This document shows, piece by piece, positions 25,494-34,004 of a stretch of DNA of 58,698 bases; the first letter of the stretch is position 1; every line of letters begins with the position of its first letter. The stretch lies in NCBI GenBank assembly GCA_028280785.1, contig JANQLF010000156.1:1-58698 (forward strand), written 5' to 3'. This DNA is from Planctomycetota bacterium. GTDB taxonomy: Bacteria; Planctomycetota; UBA11346. A program made the translations under genes and the position numbers. The notes beneath the pieces were generated by a model. It was given only the letters and a program-made list of their open reading frames with translations. It was not told where the DNA came from and did no database searches.

Positions 25494-26302
25494 TCCTTCC
25501 GCCATTGCCGTGGACTTTTTTGAAAGCGTGCGCGAAAGCGATTGGAAAAATAAAACGGATCATCAAAACCAATTTCATGCGCAATGCTGGTGATGCTGTG
25601 ATCGGTGGCGACTAATAAACGGGCAGCACGATTCAAACGTTGGCGTTCATGAAATTTAATCGGCGACATACCCATTTCTTGTTTAAATAAATGCGCTAAT
25701 CGTGAGGTTGATGTATGGCAGGCACTGGCAATTTGTTCAAGGCTGAGTGATTTATCTAAATGGTCGGCCATAAAATTAAGTGCATATTGAATGCGTTGAT
25801 CTGTTTGTGCGTCAGTGCGCTGCGGATTGGCGCTATCAATATAAATCAAGGCGCGTTCTAAGGCATTTTTAGCCAAGCGAAAATTTGATGCTTGGGGGCG
25901 ACGTGCTTCTTGATGCATAAAATGTAATTCATCGATAATATGCCCAAATAATTCTTCTTGTTCAATGTGTAAATAAACTAAGCCGGGACAGAGGGCTGGT
26001 AATTCTAAGAAATTCTGCCAGTCATGGTCAGCGTCAAAATGAGCCCAATAAAATTCCCAATGTTCGGCCTCGGCATGACAGCGATAATCCTGCGGAATGT
26101 TTGGCGCATAGGCGACAATATCTCCTGGGCCGAGATCCTGATGGACCGAGCCACTGGCGGCGTAGCCCTGGCCACTGACCGTTGCCATTAACAGCCAATC
26201 TGGACTGCCTTTAGGGCGTTTATTGCCGTATCGATCATCGGAATAGGTGTATCCAGTGAGTAATCCGGTGCGCTGAAGATCGCGAAGGCGCTGCTCTGAC
26301 AT
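25487..26302 (-). CDS. AraC-family transcriptional regulator
   Basis: A 271-residue AraC/XylS regulator with a sensor domain (HQDLGPGDIVAYAPNIPQDY) and a double helix-turn-helix ending (SLEQIASACHTSTSRLAHLFKQ, then ITSIAHEIGFDDPFYFSNRF). It is divergent from the PhyH gene at 26392 with 89 bp between. Thus three PhyH genes in the window each face an AraC gene. Confidence 0.85.
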   Translation of the reverse strand: MSEQRLRDLQRTGLLTGYTYSDDRYGNKRPKGSPDWLLMATVSGQGYAASGSVHQDLGPGDIVAYAPNIPQDYRCHAEAEHWEFYWAHFDADHDWQNFLELPALCPGLVYLHIEQEELFGHIIDELHFMHQEARRPQASNFRLAKNALERALIYIDSANPQRTDAQTDQRIQYALNFMADHLDKSLSLEQIASACHTSTSRLAHLFKQEMGMSPIKFHERQRLNRAARLLVATDHSITSIAHEIGFDDPFYFSNRFRARFQKSPRQWRKEN

Positions 26303-26391
26303 GACAAGATCTTATAGGTTTATGGGAGGAATGCCAATGTTGATGAAGGAGTAGCTGATAAAATAGCGGGCATCTGTAAGGAGAACGGACC

Positions 26392-27126
26392 ATGGTCCTA
26401 ACAAATCAAGAACTACATCGTTTTCACCGCGACGGCTACATTGTAGTGCGACAATTATGCAAGCGTGCTGATATGGAGGTACTTCAACCAAAATTAGATT
26501 GTTTGCATGAACAAATGGCAACGAATCAGCCAGACAACGTTAATTGCTCATGGGAAGATCCTGAAAAGAAAAATCGCATTCGCCAATTAATGAATTCTGA
26601 AAATGTGGTTGATGAATTAGATCAGATATTACACAGCGATGCGATGCTGGATATTGTTGAACAATTGATTGGATCGAACATCGTTAAATTCCATTCAAAA
26701 TTAATGATGAAAGCAGCCGAAGATGGCAGCTTCACACCTTGGCATCAGGATTGGGGCTATTGGCAATATAAACATCGAGAGCCCAAGCAGGTAAATTGCA
26801 TGTTGGCTATTGATCCAGCGACCAAAGAAAATGGCTGTATTCGCTTTGTACGCGGTTCGCATAAGCAGGGTCCAATCGATCATAAGGATTTTCAAACGCA
26901 TAGTTTTACCATCGGTCTTGAGGGCGGGCTTGATGCCTATGAGGCCGATATTGTTGAATTAGCTCCAGGTGATGCGGTATTTTTCGGTCCCTTAATTATT
27001 CATGGGTCGGCACCAAACACATCCAAACAGCATCGTCGTTGTAACACCTTTGCGTTTGATGTGATTAATAACCATGTTGACGATCACCAGTTTGAAGTGC
27101 TGCGTCAGGCAGCAGTGCACGCATAA
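26392..27126 (+). CDS. Phytanoyl-CoA dioxygenase (PhyH) family protein
   Basis: A 244-residue Fe(II)/2-oxoglutarate oxygenase. HxD ligands are in TPWHQDWGYW, the distal His in FFGPLIIHGSAPN, and the Arg in KQHRRCNTF. The start is supported by a GGAGAA site 8 bases upstream. The protein is distinct in sequence from the other two PhyH proteins here, so substrates probably differ. An AraC gene is divergent. Confidence 0.88.
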   Translation: MVLTNQELHRFHRDGYIVVRQLCKRADMEVLQPKLDCLHEQMATNQPDNVNCSWEDPEKKNRIRQLMNSENVVDELDQILHSDAMLDIVEQLIGSNIVKFHSKLMMKAAEDGSFTPWHQDWGYWQYKHREPKQVNCMLAIDPATKENGCIRFVRGSHKQGPIDHKDFQTHSFTIGLEGGLDAYEADIVELAPGDAVFFGPLIIHGSAPNTSKQHRRCNTFAFDVINNHVDDHQFEVLRQAAVHA

Positions 27127-27180
27127 GTAGGGCTGACTTTTCACTTGTCGTTGGGTGTGGCTAGCTAGGATGCCGCGCCC

Positions 27181-27915
27181 ATGGTTAAAACACGTTCGCG
27201 TTTTGTAGACGAATTCGATTTACGCCCAGGGCGTATTTTATCGAGTAAATACGAGGTCCTCGAATTACTCGGTGGCGGTTGGGAGGGCGAAGTTTACCGC
27301 GTTCGTGAAATAGCGACTGACATTGAACATGCAGCCAAATTGTTTTATCCCCAACGCAATGTACGGGCCAAGGCCTCTACTGTTTATGCCAAGAAGCTGT
27401 TTAAATTAAGAGATTGCCCAATTCTTATTCATTATCTGACTTCTGATATTGTTCGCCTGCGTGGCCACAACATCACGATGTTGGTTTCCGAATTCGTTGA
27501 GGGGCAACTGCTCTCTGATTATATTCTGCATCAGCGTGGAAAAGTCTTGCCGATTTTTCAGGCAGTGCATTTACTGCATGCGCTGGCAGTGGGTCTTGAG
27601 CAAATTCACGCGCTCGGTGAATACCATGGTGATTTGCACTCAGAAAATATTATTGTGCAACGTCTCGGTTTATCATTTGATTTAAAACTCATAGATATGT
27701 TTCACTTTGGGCGCACCACAGCAGAAAATCGCAACGATGATATTTGTGATTTAATCCGCATATTTTATGACGCACTTGGTGGTGCTGATCGTTACGCCAA
27801 GCAGCCTAAGAAAGTAAAAGACATTTGTTGTGGATTAAAACGATCGCTCATCCTCAAAAAGTTTAGGAAGATGAGCGATCTACGTGTGCATGTTGAAAAT
27901 CAATCGTGGTCATAA
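27181..27915 (+). CDS. Atypical protein kinase-like protein
   Basis: A 244-residue protein with kinase features: a glycine-rich loop (LLGGGWEGEVYRV), a likely catalytic Lys in HAAKLFYP, the catalytic loop YHGDLHSENII with HGD in place of HRD, and DMFHFG in place of the DFG motif. There is no clear APE motif and the C-lobe is short. The HGDLH form resembles aminoglycoside-phosphotransferase or ABC1/RIO-type kinases more than Hanks Ser/Thr kinases. Substrate unknown. It converges with the glycosidase gene with no spacer. Confidence 0.7.
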   Translation: MVKTRSRFVDEFDLRPGRILSSKYEVLELLGGGWEGEVYRVREIATDIEHAAKLFYPQRNVRAKASTVYAKKLFKLRDCPILIHYLTSDIVRLRGHNITMLVSEFVEGQLLSDYILHQRGKVLPIFQAVHLLHALAVGLEQIHALGEYHGDLHSENIIVQRLGLSFDLKLIDMFHFGRTTAENRNDDICDLIRIFYDALGGADRYAKQPKKVKDICCGLKRSLILKKFRKMSDLRVHVENQSWS

Positions 27916-29295
27916 TTACTCGCCAAAGATAATATAGGCTGGGTTTTCACTGACGGTGAGTTTAATGGCTTTAGAGCCAGTCTTTTCAAAGCTTATTGCT
28001 GGAATGTTTGTTTTCTTGGTTGCCATACCCTGAATGCCGCTTGGTTGTCCTGGTAGTTTATCAATTTCTATTTCCGCAGTTTTACCGACGTAACCATCTT
28101 TTTTGTGCGATTGTGTGCCAGTAGGTGACCAAGCGACCCACACTTGTTTATTCTTGTCACTCTCGTGGCTAAAGGCATAGATGTATGCGGTTTTATCTTG
28201 GCGCACGATCTTATCTAATCGATAATCGCCAAGCACGTCTAAGAACTGTTTAACGGCCCAATACGATGGCTTCGGCTTATCGTTGCGAGTTAGTCCAGCT
28301 CCGGCATGAACGCCAGGGGCATTTTTATCGTCGTAAAAATAAATATAAGCACGATCGACATCGCGTTCGGCAAATAAGAAAATGGAACGCACGATGTATT
28401 GCGCCTGCATCAAGTCGCTAACGCCTTGCCAGTCTAATTTCTTAAACCAACCCGTACGTTTATTCATCGCATCAGGCGTTACCGAATCGTAACCAAATTC
28501 AGTAACCCAAATCTCTTTACCCTTGGCATGTTTATTACGCCAATCGATAGTGTCATCGACAACTTTCATATACACAAGGCTGTCATCTTCTGGATAGCTA
28601 CGATTCCATGGACTTTCGCTATTATTTTTGCGTTTGATTTGCGCGTAGGTGTGCACGTTAATAACGTCATATAATTTTTTCATTTCAGCTGAACCATAGG
28701 TTTCATCCATATTTTTCGAATAATCGTCAGCAGGATGAGAATGCGCAGTGGCAGTGACAATTTTTAATTTGGGGTCGCCGTCACGTAATCCTTGGGCCAT
28801 TTTTAAATACAAGGCTTGATACGCTTCATCATTAAAACGTCGCCCAGGTTCATTGCCAATTTCAACAGAGGTGGCTATTTTATTGGCGCCGCTCGGTCCA
28901 TAAAATTCAGAAGTGCGCTTACCGTATTCATAGCACCAGTCGAGATTATCCAGCCACACTTGCTTATGGTTCTCCATCTTGTGGCCAAAACTGCCGAATT
29001 GCAGACACATATCGATTTCATAGCCAGCTTTAATCCATTTATTATAGACATTGTTAAGCCAGTGCACTTTATTAGCGCAAACCGGGATGGTGATCGGATC
29101 CCCGACGTTCTTCACATCCCAATTGATGTTGTGGTAATTACGTGCCAGACGGCAGGTCTTGATATAGACCTCGGGCTTAAACGTATAATGGCCGTTTATG
29201 CCGAGGAAGTCTTTCATCAGTGGTTTCTGGTCGGCAGCTTGAACGCCAATAAGGCTGATGCTGCAGATAAAGGCGCTGAGGAGTAACTTTAGCAT
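27916..29295 (-). CDS. Secreted clan GH-A glycosidase-like protein
   Basis: A 459-residue protein with a signal peptide (MLKLLLSAFICSISLIGVQAA). The catalytic (beta/alpha)8 domain has an acid/base Glu in SVEIGNEPGRR and a nucleophile Glu in IWVTEFGYD. These are the hallmark pair of clan GH-A. It resembles GH39/GH5-type cellulase-like or xylosidase-like proteins. A C-terminal beta domain follows (IYAFSHESDKNKQVWVAW). The ATG at 29295 has GGAG 8 bases upstream. Substrate probably a polysaccharide outside the cytoplasm. Confidence 0.75.
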   Translation of the reverse strand: MLKLLLSAFICSISLIGVQAADQKPLMKDFLGINGHYTFKPEVYIKTCRLARNYHNINWDVKNVGDPITIPVCANKVHWLNNVYNKWIKAGYEIDMCLQFGSFGHKMENHKQVWLDNLDWCYEYGKRTSEFYGPSGANKIATSVEIGNEPGRRFNDEAYQALYLKMAQGLRDGDPKLKIVTATAHSHPADDYSKNMDETYGSAEMKKLYDVINVHTYAQIKRKNNSESPWNRSYPEDDSLVYMKVVDDTIDWRNKHAKGKEIWVTEFGYDSVTPDAMNKRTGWFKKLDWQGVSDLMQAQYIVRSIFLFAERDVDRAYIYFYDDKNAPGVHAGAGLTRNDKPKPSYWAVKQFLDVLGDYRLDKIVRQDKTAYIYAFSHESDKNKQVWVAWSPTGTQSHKKDGYVGKTAEIEIDKLPGQPSGIQGMATKKTNIPAISFEKTGSKAIKLTVSENPAYIIFGE

Positions 29296-30009
29296 GGGAG
29301 CTCCAATTCTAGTCAATACGTATACTGAACTTAAGGCAATCTATCTACAAAAGGAAGAGGGTGGGCCACTTGTGACGACTAGCGTGTGCTGAGCGCAGAT
29401 GCAGCGATAGCGCCTTCAGAAACCTGATCAGTGGGTCTTTATTTCAAGCGAGGGGATTAGTAAGGCTGAGGCCTGCTTCTACTGACCCTCACGGGCCTAT
29501 ACAGCTTGTCGATCCCCGGGTTTATCACACACAGTGATAAAACATATCAATAAGCGTATAACTTAGTGCTAATAAAAAAACATTTAAGTATGGAAATGAA
29601 TGTAAAAATAAAAGAAAGTGTACCTTAAGTAATGGTCTAGTCTAAATTATAAAATAAATTTAATTTTATTGTAAATAAAAATTAATTTAAGTATGTTTTT
29701 AATCAGTTTCGATACATTCATATGTTAATTTTAAAAAATATGACACGAATTAAATTATTAATTTTGTCCCGTGTTTTACACAAAAGCAATCTAACAAAAA
29801 ATATTATAGACAGATAATAAATTATTATTTTGGTGTTATAAATCGACAAAATTGTAAGTCATGTAATTTAAATAAATTGCAAAGAATAAATTATTCGTGT
29901 CTTACACGCGTGTTTTTTGCCGATATTTTTCAACGACTAAATCGTATATTTCTAGCAATTATTGGTGGAAACCAAGCCACTCCACGCCTTTTTAACAAGG
30001 AGAATCCAC
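29296..30009. other. Long AT-rich intergenic region
   Basis: This 714-bp stretch between the glycosidase and the fibronectin lipoprotein has no credible gene. From about 29540 it is very AT-rich. It contains an inverted repeat TTTATCAC/GTGATAAA at 29521-29541. It also has two near-identical 12-mers, CGTGTTTTACAC (29770-29781) and CGTGTCTTACAC (29896-29907), which could be regulator sites for the lipoprotein gene. The part at 29440-29510 has imperfect stems but no riboswitch I can name. Confidence 0.6.
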
Positions 30010-30447
30010 ATGGATATCTCACGCGGTATTTTATTGTCTTTTTTTAGCCTCTCGCTCATTTCGTGCGGGGTTAATGAGAACAAAATTCCCGGATCACCTG
30101 GCTACGTTCCACCAGTTGAAGCTAACGTCATACCCGACGCGCCCAGTAACTTAGAGGCAAATGTCCTCGATTCATCTCGCATCAATATTCGGTGGTCAGA
30201 TAATAGTGCAGAAGAACTAGGGTTCGAGCTACAGCGTAGCATGACTTATAATGGCGTCTCTTCAGACTTTGCGACGGTGACAACGCTGCCGGCCAATGCT
30301 AATTCTTATATTGATTCGACCATTCAAGGGGGGCGTTCCTATACCTATCGGGTGCGCGCCTATAATAATTCAGGTGAGTCTGGATTTTCCAACGATGGTA
30401 CCGGTGTTGTGCCGTTAAATATCCGAGCACCTGTGGGTTTTAATTAA
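30010..30447 (+). CDS. Lipoprotein with one fibronectin type III domain
   Basis: A 145-residue protein with a lipoprotein signal ending in LISCGV. It then has one FnIII domain: SNLEANVLDSSRINIRWSDN, GFELQRS, and RSYTYRVRAYNNSGES. FnIII domains in bacteria mediate carbohydrate or protein contact at the surface. The ATG at 30010 has AAGGAG 7 bases upstream. The very AT-rich upstream region suggests its own regulation. Confidence 0.75.
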   Translation: MDISRGILLSFFSLSLISCGVNENKIPGSPGYVPPVEANVIPDAPSNLEANVLDSSRINIRWSDNSAEELGFELQRSMTYNGVSSDFATVTTLPANANSYIDSTIQGGRSYTYRVRAYNNSGESGFSNDGTGVVPLNIRAPVGFN

Positions 30448-30473
30448 GTGTGGGAAGGAAGATGGTAGCGATG

Positions 30474-30514
30474 TTTACCTGAGGCACGGTTAAAGGGGCT
30501 GTGTCTCAGGTAAA
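30474..30514. terminator. Probable bidirectional terminator
   Basis: TTTACCTGAG and CTCAGGTAAA form a 10-bp stem around a GC-rich loop that can pair further. It lies between the convergent lipoprotein and sigma-factor genes. Confidence 0.65.
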
Positions 30515-30522
30515 TATCAATA

Positions 30523-31092
30523 CTACGCATCACCACATGCGACATCTGGCTCGCAGTGCTTGCATTCTTTTTGATGAATGTCGCTGACTGATCCATGCGC
30601 GTTGTAGGTAATCGAGCAGCATTCTTCAAATAAGTCGCGCATTTTTCTTCGCGCACGTTGTACTCGACTTTTTGCTGCGCTGATACCTAGGTTGCAGGTG
30701 CTAGCGTAATCTTGAATCGACAATTGTTTAATGTGTACATGTTCAAGGGCTTCTTGATCTGCTGGATCTAAATGCCGAATCATTTTTTCTAAACACGGAC
30801 TTAATTCTTTAGTAAAATCTTCTGTTGGTTCATCTGCGCTCAGGTCTTCGAGTTCACCAACATTTAATTTGCGTTTACGATAAAAATCGATGATCCGATT
30901 CCGCACGATTTGATAAAGCCATGATTCAAAACGATCTTGGTCGTGTAGCTGACCTAGGTTATTTTGCATGCGTTGATAAGAATCCTGAAGGATTTCATCA
31001 ACGTCATCAGGATTGGCGACACGCTTGGCGATAAAACCATGCAGTCGGGCATTCAATGCTAACCAATCCTGATCGTTGAGTTGTGGGCTCAT
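30523..31092 (-). CDS. ECF-type RNA polymerase sigma factor (SigZ-like) with Cys-rich C-terminus
   Basis: A 189-residue sigma factor with region 2 (DVDEILQDSYQRM to DRFESWLYQIVRNRIIDFYRK) and region 4 (QLSIQDYASTCNLGISAAKS, VQRARRK). The tail has several cysteines (EECC, then KECKHCEPDVAC), as in SigZ-type factors. In the copper-sensing CorE type a Cys-rich tail binds metal directly and controls activity, so metal or redox sensing is a possibility here. A Cys-rich metallothionein-like gene lies 6 bp upstream on the same strand. Confidence 0.8.
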   Translation of the reverse strand: MSPQLNDQDWLALNARLHGFIAKRVANPDDVDEILQDSYQRMQNNLGQLHDQDRFESWLYQIVRNRIIDFYRKRKLNVGELEDLSADEPTEDFTKELSPCLEKMIRHLDPADQEALEHVHIKQLSIQDYASTCNLGISAAKSRVQRARRKMRDLFEECCSITYNAHGSVSDIHQKECKHCEPDVACGDA

Positions 31093-31098
31093 AATAAC

Positions 31099-31251
31099 TT
31101 ACTTACGAGTATCCGCGCAGCAGGATTGCTGTCCATCGCTATCACAGCATCCGGGTGGGCATTCGCAGCTTGAGCAGGTGCAGGGGTTACAATCGCAAGT
31201 CTTGTCATTACAGCAACTTGTATCTTTAGGTGTTTGTTGTTCTTGAGACAT
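31099..31251 (-). CDS. Cysteine-rich metallothionein-like small protein
   Basis: A 50-residue protein with 12 cysteines, arranged as CC, CDCNPCTCSSCEC, CC and CC between short polar spacers. It is acidic and soluble, with no hydrophobic segment. The pattern suggests binding of several Zn(II), Cu(I) or Cd(II) ions, as in bacterial metallothioneins, though sequence identity to a named family cannot be claimed. A strong AAGGAG site precedes the ATG. It is 6 bp upstream of the sigma factor gene, so both are probably co-transcribed. Confidence 0.75.
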   Translation of the reverse strand: MSQEQQTPKDTSCCNDKTCDCNPCTCSSCECPPGCCDSDGQQSCCADTRK

Positions 31252-31344
31252 GGTGGCTCCTTTCTTTGCCTTGTTTCTTATACAGACGAGTGATAGTGCC
31301 GCAGGACGCAGGTGAATCTGCTACCTGCCACAAGGAGTGTTTTC

Positions 31345-31539
31345 ATGCTGCGTAAGATTATCACCGTTTTCATTATCATTTGCATTGCTGTGCCCCTGGT
31401 GATTTTGGCCATGAATTACTGTGGAAACTGCAGCAAAGGTGATGCACCTGCGGCAAACTCGGAAGCACCCATTGAGCAGCCGGCTTCTGAACCTGCTACG
31501 CCTACCGCTGCCCCCGCAGAAGTGCCAGCAGCCAAATAA
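31345..31539 (+). CDS. Small membrane protein with Pro/Ala-rich tail
   Basis: A 64-residue protein with one membrane span (IITVFIIICIAVPLVILAM), a CGNC motif just after it, and a Pro/Ala/Glu-rich tail. AAGGAG lies 8 bases before the ATG at 31345. It is divergent from the metallothionein-like and sigma factor genes, so all three may belong to one regulon. The tail is probably periplasmic. Confidence 0.65.
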   Translation: MLRKIITVFIIICIAVPLVILAMNYCGNCSKGDAPAANSEAPIEQPASEPATPTAAPAEVPAAK

Positions 31540-31615
31540 TCTCGCTTTATACCCCAACAAAGCCTAGATACGACAAATAAAGACGAAGATTGTCTATGTA
31601 TGTTGCTGTAGTCAG

Positions 31616-31630
31616 TGGATATAATATCCA
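31616..31630. promoter_or_regulatory. Palindrome upstream of the hydroxyacid dehydrogenase
   Basis: TGGATAT-A-ATATCCA is a perfect 7-bp inverted repeat 24 bp before the ATG. It may be an operator. Confidence 0.35.
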
Positions 31631-31653
31631 TCGATATACAGGGGAATTGAGTT

Positions 31654-32628
31654 ATGAGTAAAGCGAACGTTTATATACATCGTGTCGAGTGGGTGCCTGC
31701 TGATTGGTACATGAATCAGCGTAATTGGGATCATTTAGCGTCCTTTGCGAATTATAATGATCACGGCAATGATAGTGTTGTGCCAACTCATGAAGAAATG
31801 GTTGAATATTTAAGTGGTGCAGAAGCTGTGCTTGTATTAAATGGTTCGCATGCTGATGAAATTACCGCTGCTGCATTAAAAGAAGCAGGTACGATAAAAA
31901 CTATTGCTATTACTCATTGGTTTTCTCCTGAATTAGCCAATGCTTGTAAAGAAGCAGATGTAAAATTACAGGATATCACCTGGCCATGCAGTCAGGCTGT
32001 CGCTGAGTGGTCGCTTGGTTCGATAATTAATGGCCTACGTAAAACTGATGTCTTAGACCGCGGCATTAAAAATGGTGAGTGGCCAGATTGGCGTACGTGT
32101 GGTCAATTAAACGGCAGTACGGTTGGTCTTGTCGCAACAGGCCGTATTGGTCAATATTTATTAAAATATTTAGCACCGTTTGATGTTGAGGTTTTGGTGT
32201 TCGATCCGTATTTAACACCAGAGCGTGCTGATGAGCTAGGCGTAACGGGTGTCGACTTAAACACCCTCATGTCGTCGTGCGATGCGATTGCCTTGCATGC
32301 TCCGAATACGCCTGAAACCAAAGACATGATTGGTAAAGAGCAATTAGCATTGATGAAAGATGGTGGGCTTTTGGTTAACGGGGCACGTTCTTTCTTAATC
32401 GATAGCGATGCCTTTCGTGATGAAATTAAGAAAGGTCGTATTCGTGCGGCACTTGATGTATTCGATAATGAGCCTTTGGAAGAAAGCGAATATTACCTGC
32501 GTGATTTAGACAACGTTATTTTGACACCGCATGTTGCAGGCACTACAGAATTAATGTTCGAACGCTGTGCTTATTATGCGATGGAGGCCATTCGCGAACG
32601 CTTGCTTGTTCCCGCAAGCAGCGCTTGA
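31654..32628 (+). CDS. D-2-hydroxyacid dehydrogenase family protein
   Basis: A 324-residue NAD-dependent dehydrogenase. The cofactor motif is VGLVATGRIGQYLLKYL, where the first glycines differ from the usual GxGxxG. The catalytic Arg is in LVNGARSFLID, the Glu in LDVFDNEPL and the His in ILTPHVAG. It probably reduces a 2-keto acid or oxidises a D-hydroxyacid. A GGGGAA site lies before the ATG, and a palindrome lies upstream. Confidence 0.85.
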   Translation: MSKANVYIHRVEWVPADWYMNQRNWDHLASFANYNDHGNDSVVPTHEEMVEYLSGAEAVLVLNGSHADEITAAALKEAGTIKTIAITHWFSPELANACKEADVKLQDITWPCSQAVAEWSLGSIINGLRKTDVLDRGIKNGEWPDWRTCGQLNGSTVGLVATGRIGQYLLKYLAPFDVEVLVFDPYLTPERADELGVTGVDLNTLMSSCDAIALHAPNTPETKDMIGKEQLALMKDGGLLVNGARSFLIDSDAFRDEIKKGRIRAALDVFDNEPLEESEYYLRDLDNVILTPHVAGTTELMFERCAYYAMEAIRERLLVPASSA

Positions 32629-32659
32629 GTTTTATAATCAGGCGGGACAGTAGGCCGCG

Positions 32660-33028
32660 ATGAAAATATTTGCCATCGTGTTCATGCTGCCCTTTGTTGC
32701 TGTTCCTCTATTTATGATGGCCATGTTGTGGGGAGAGAGTGGTTTTGGTGGCCCACCTTTATTTATGAAATTAGCAGGGACTTGTATTTGCCTTGCAGTG
32801 ATGAGTGGTGGCTTATTTGGAATGTATAGCATCGTCACAGGCAAGGCCAATCGATTTAAACTCAATCGACAAACTGGTTCTTTTAACCATGGCCCGACTG
32901 CTCATCGTGAACGTGGTGATTATTCTTGCCCACACTGTGGTGCAGCCATCAGTACCGAGGCTGAGATTTCGCCATCAGGTGATGTGAAATGCCCCTACTG
33001 CAAATCCTGGTTTAACGTCAATAAGTAA
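32660..33028 (+). CDS. Membrane protein with C-terminal zinc ribbon
   Basis: A 122-residue protein with two membrane spans near the start (IFAIVFMLPFVAVPLFMMAM, FMKLAGTCICLAVMSGGLFG) and a cytoplasmic-type tail with four cysteines (YSCPHCGAAI, then VKCPYCKSWF). The tail is a classic zinc ribbon. Role unknown. Confidence 0.7.
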   Translation: MKIFAIVFMLPFVAVPLFMMAMLWGESGFGGPPLFMKLAGTCICLAVMSGGLFGMYSIVTGKANRFKLNRQTGSFNHGPTAHRERGDYSCPHCGAAISTEAEISPSGDVKCPYCKSWFNVNK

Positions 33029-33073
33029 TGCAGCACGGTTGCCCTGTCTCAAGAAGGCTCAGACTCTCAACTA

Positions 33074-33925
33074 ATGCAACATTCTAGGCGTTTTCAATCA
33101 GTTGTCGAAAAGACTGCCATCAGCACCTTTAAGCCTGATGAGCTTAAACTCAATAATGTTGTGGTTATCGTTGACCAAAATGTTGAAGATGCGGCTGCTT
33201 ATCTAGCTGAGCTGAAATCATACTTTGCTGGAATAATTGAAGCAGATGCCATCGATGTGGTTGGGCCTGATCGATATCGTAATGAAGAAGACATTCTTAA
33301 GATTGTGGCTGAAAAACAGCCTGACTTGATGTGCATTTATCGACATCTTTGTTCTCAGTCCTATCGTTTGCCGCACGGTCTTGGCGAATACGTTAATATT
33401 CTAACCCAGGCAACCGATATACCGGTATTGGTATTACCACATCCGAAGGCGCGACAGGCAGCTCAGGCCTTGCAAAGTCACAATCGAGTCATGGTGATGA
33501 CGGATTATATTTCAGGTGACCATGCATTAGTCAGCTGGGGTGTAAAAATGTGCTCCGATCAAGCTGATTTATATTTATGCAATATTGAAGATCAAATTAC
33601 CTATAAGCGTTATATGCAAGCAATAACCAAAGTTGATGAATTGGATACTGAACTTGCTCGTGATAAAATTTTAAAACAGCTATTAAAAGATGCAGAAGAT
33701 TATACGGCCTCGTGTCAAGCTGCTTTAGGTGAGTCGCATCAACACATTCAAGTCCATTCAATTGTGCAAGTTGGTAGTCAGCTGAGTGATTACAAAAATT
33801 TGGTTGATGAGCATAAAATCGACCTGTTGGTTATGAACAGCAAGGATCATGATAATATGGGAATGCATGGTCTTATTTATCCGATTGCTGTAGCTGTTCG
33901 CACTATTCCATTGTTGTTATTATAA
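33074..33925 (+). CDS. Universal stress protein (UspA family), two domains
   Basis: A 283-residue protein with two Usp-like halves. Segments such as LNNVVVIVDQNVEDAAAYL, ATDIPVLVLPHPK and IDLLVMNSKDHDN, then VRTIPLLLL, match the beta-alpha-beta core. The usual GxxGx9G ATP loop is weak: the second half has DNMGMHGL. It may bind a nucleotide poorly. Confidence 0.75.
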   Translation: MQHSRRFQSVVEKTAISTFKPDELKLNNVVVIVDQNVEDAAAYLAELKSYFAGIIEADAIDVVGPDRYRNEEDILKIVAEKQPDLMCIYRHLCSQSYRLPHGLGEYVNILTQATDIPVLVLPHPKARQAAQALQSHNRVMVMTDYISGDHALVSWGVKMCSDQADLYLCNIEDQITYKRYMQAITKVDELDTELARDKILKQLLKDAEDYTASCQAALGESHQHIQVHSIVQVGSQLSDYKNLVDEHKIDLLVMNSKDHDNMGMHGLIYPIAVAVRTIPLLLL

Positions 33926-34004
33926 AACGCTTTTGATTAGAATATATTGTTTCAAGTCTGTTTCTTCGATCTGGAATCTGGGTTGCTAGGCTTAATCTAG
34001 CGTG

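Noticed and set aside
29429-29505. Possible riboswitch in the region after the glycosidase gene
   Set aside because: Only short stems are seen and they do not fit a class I know.
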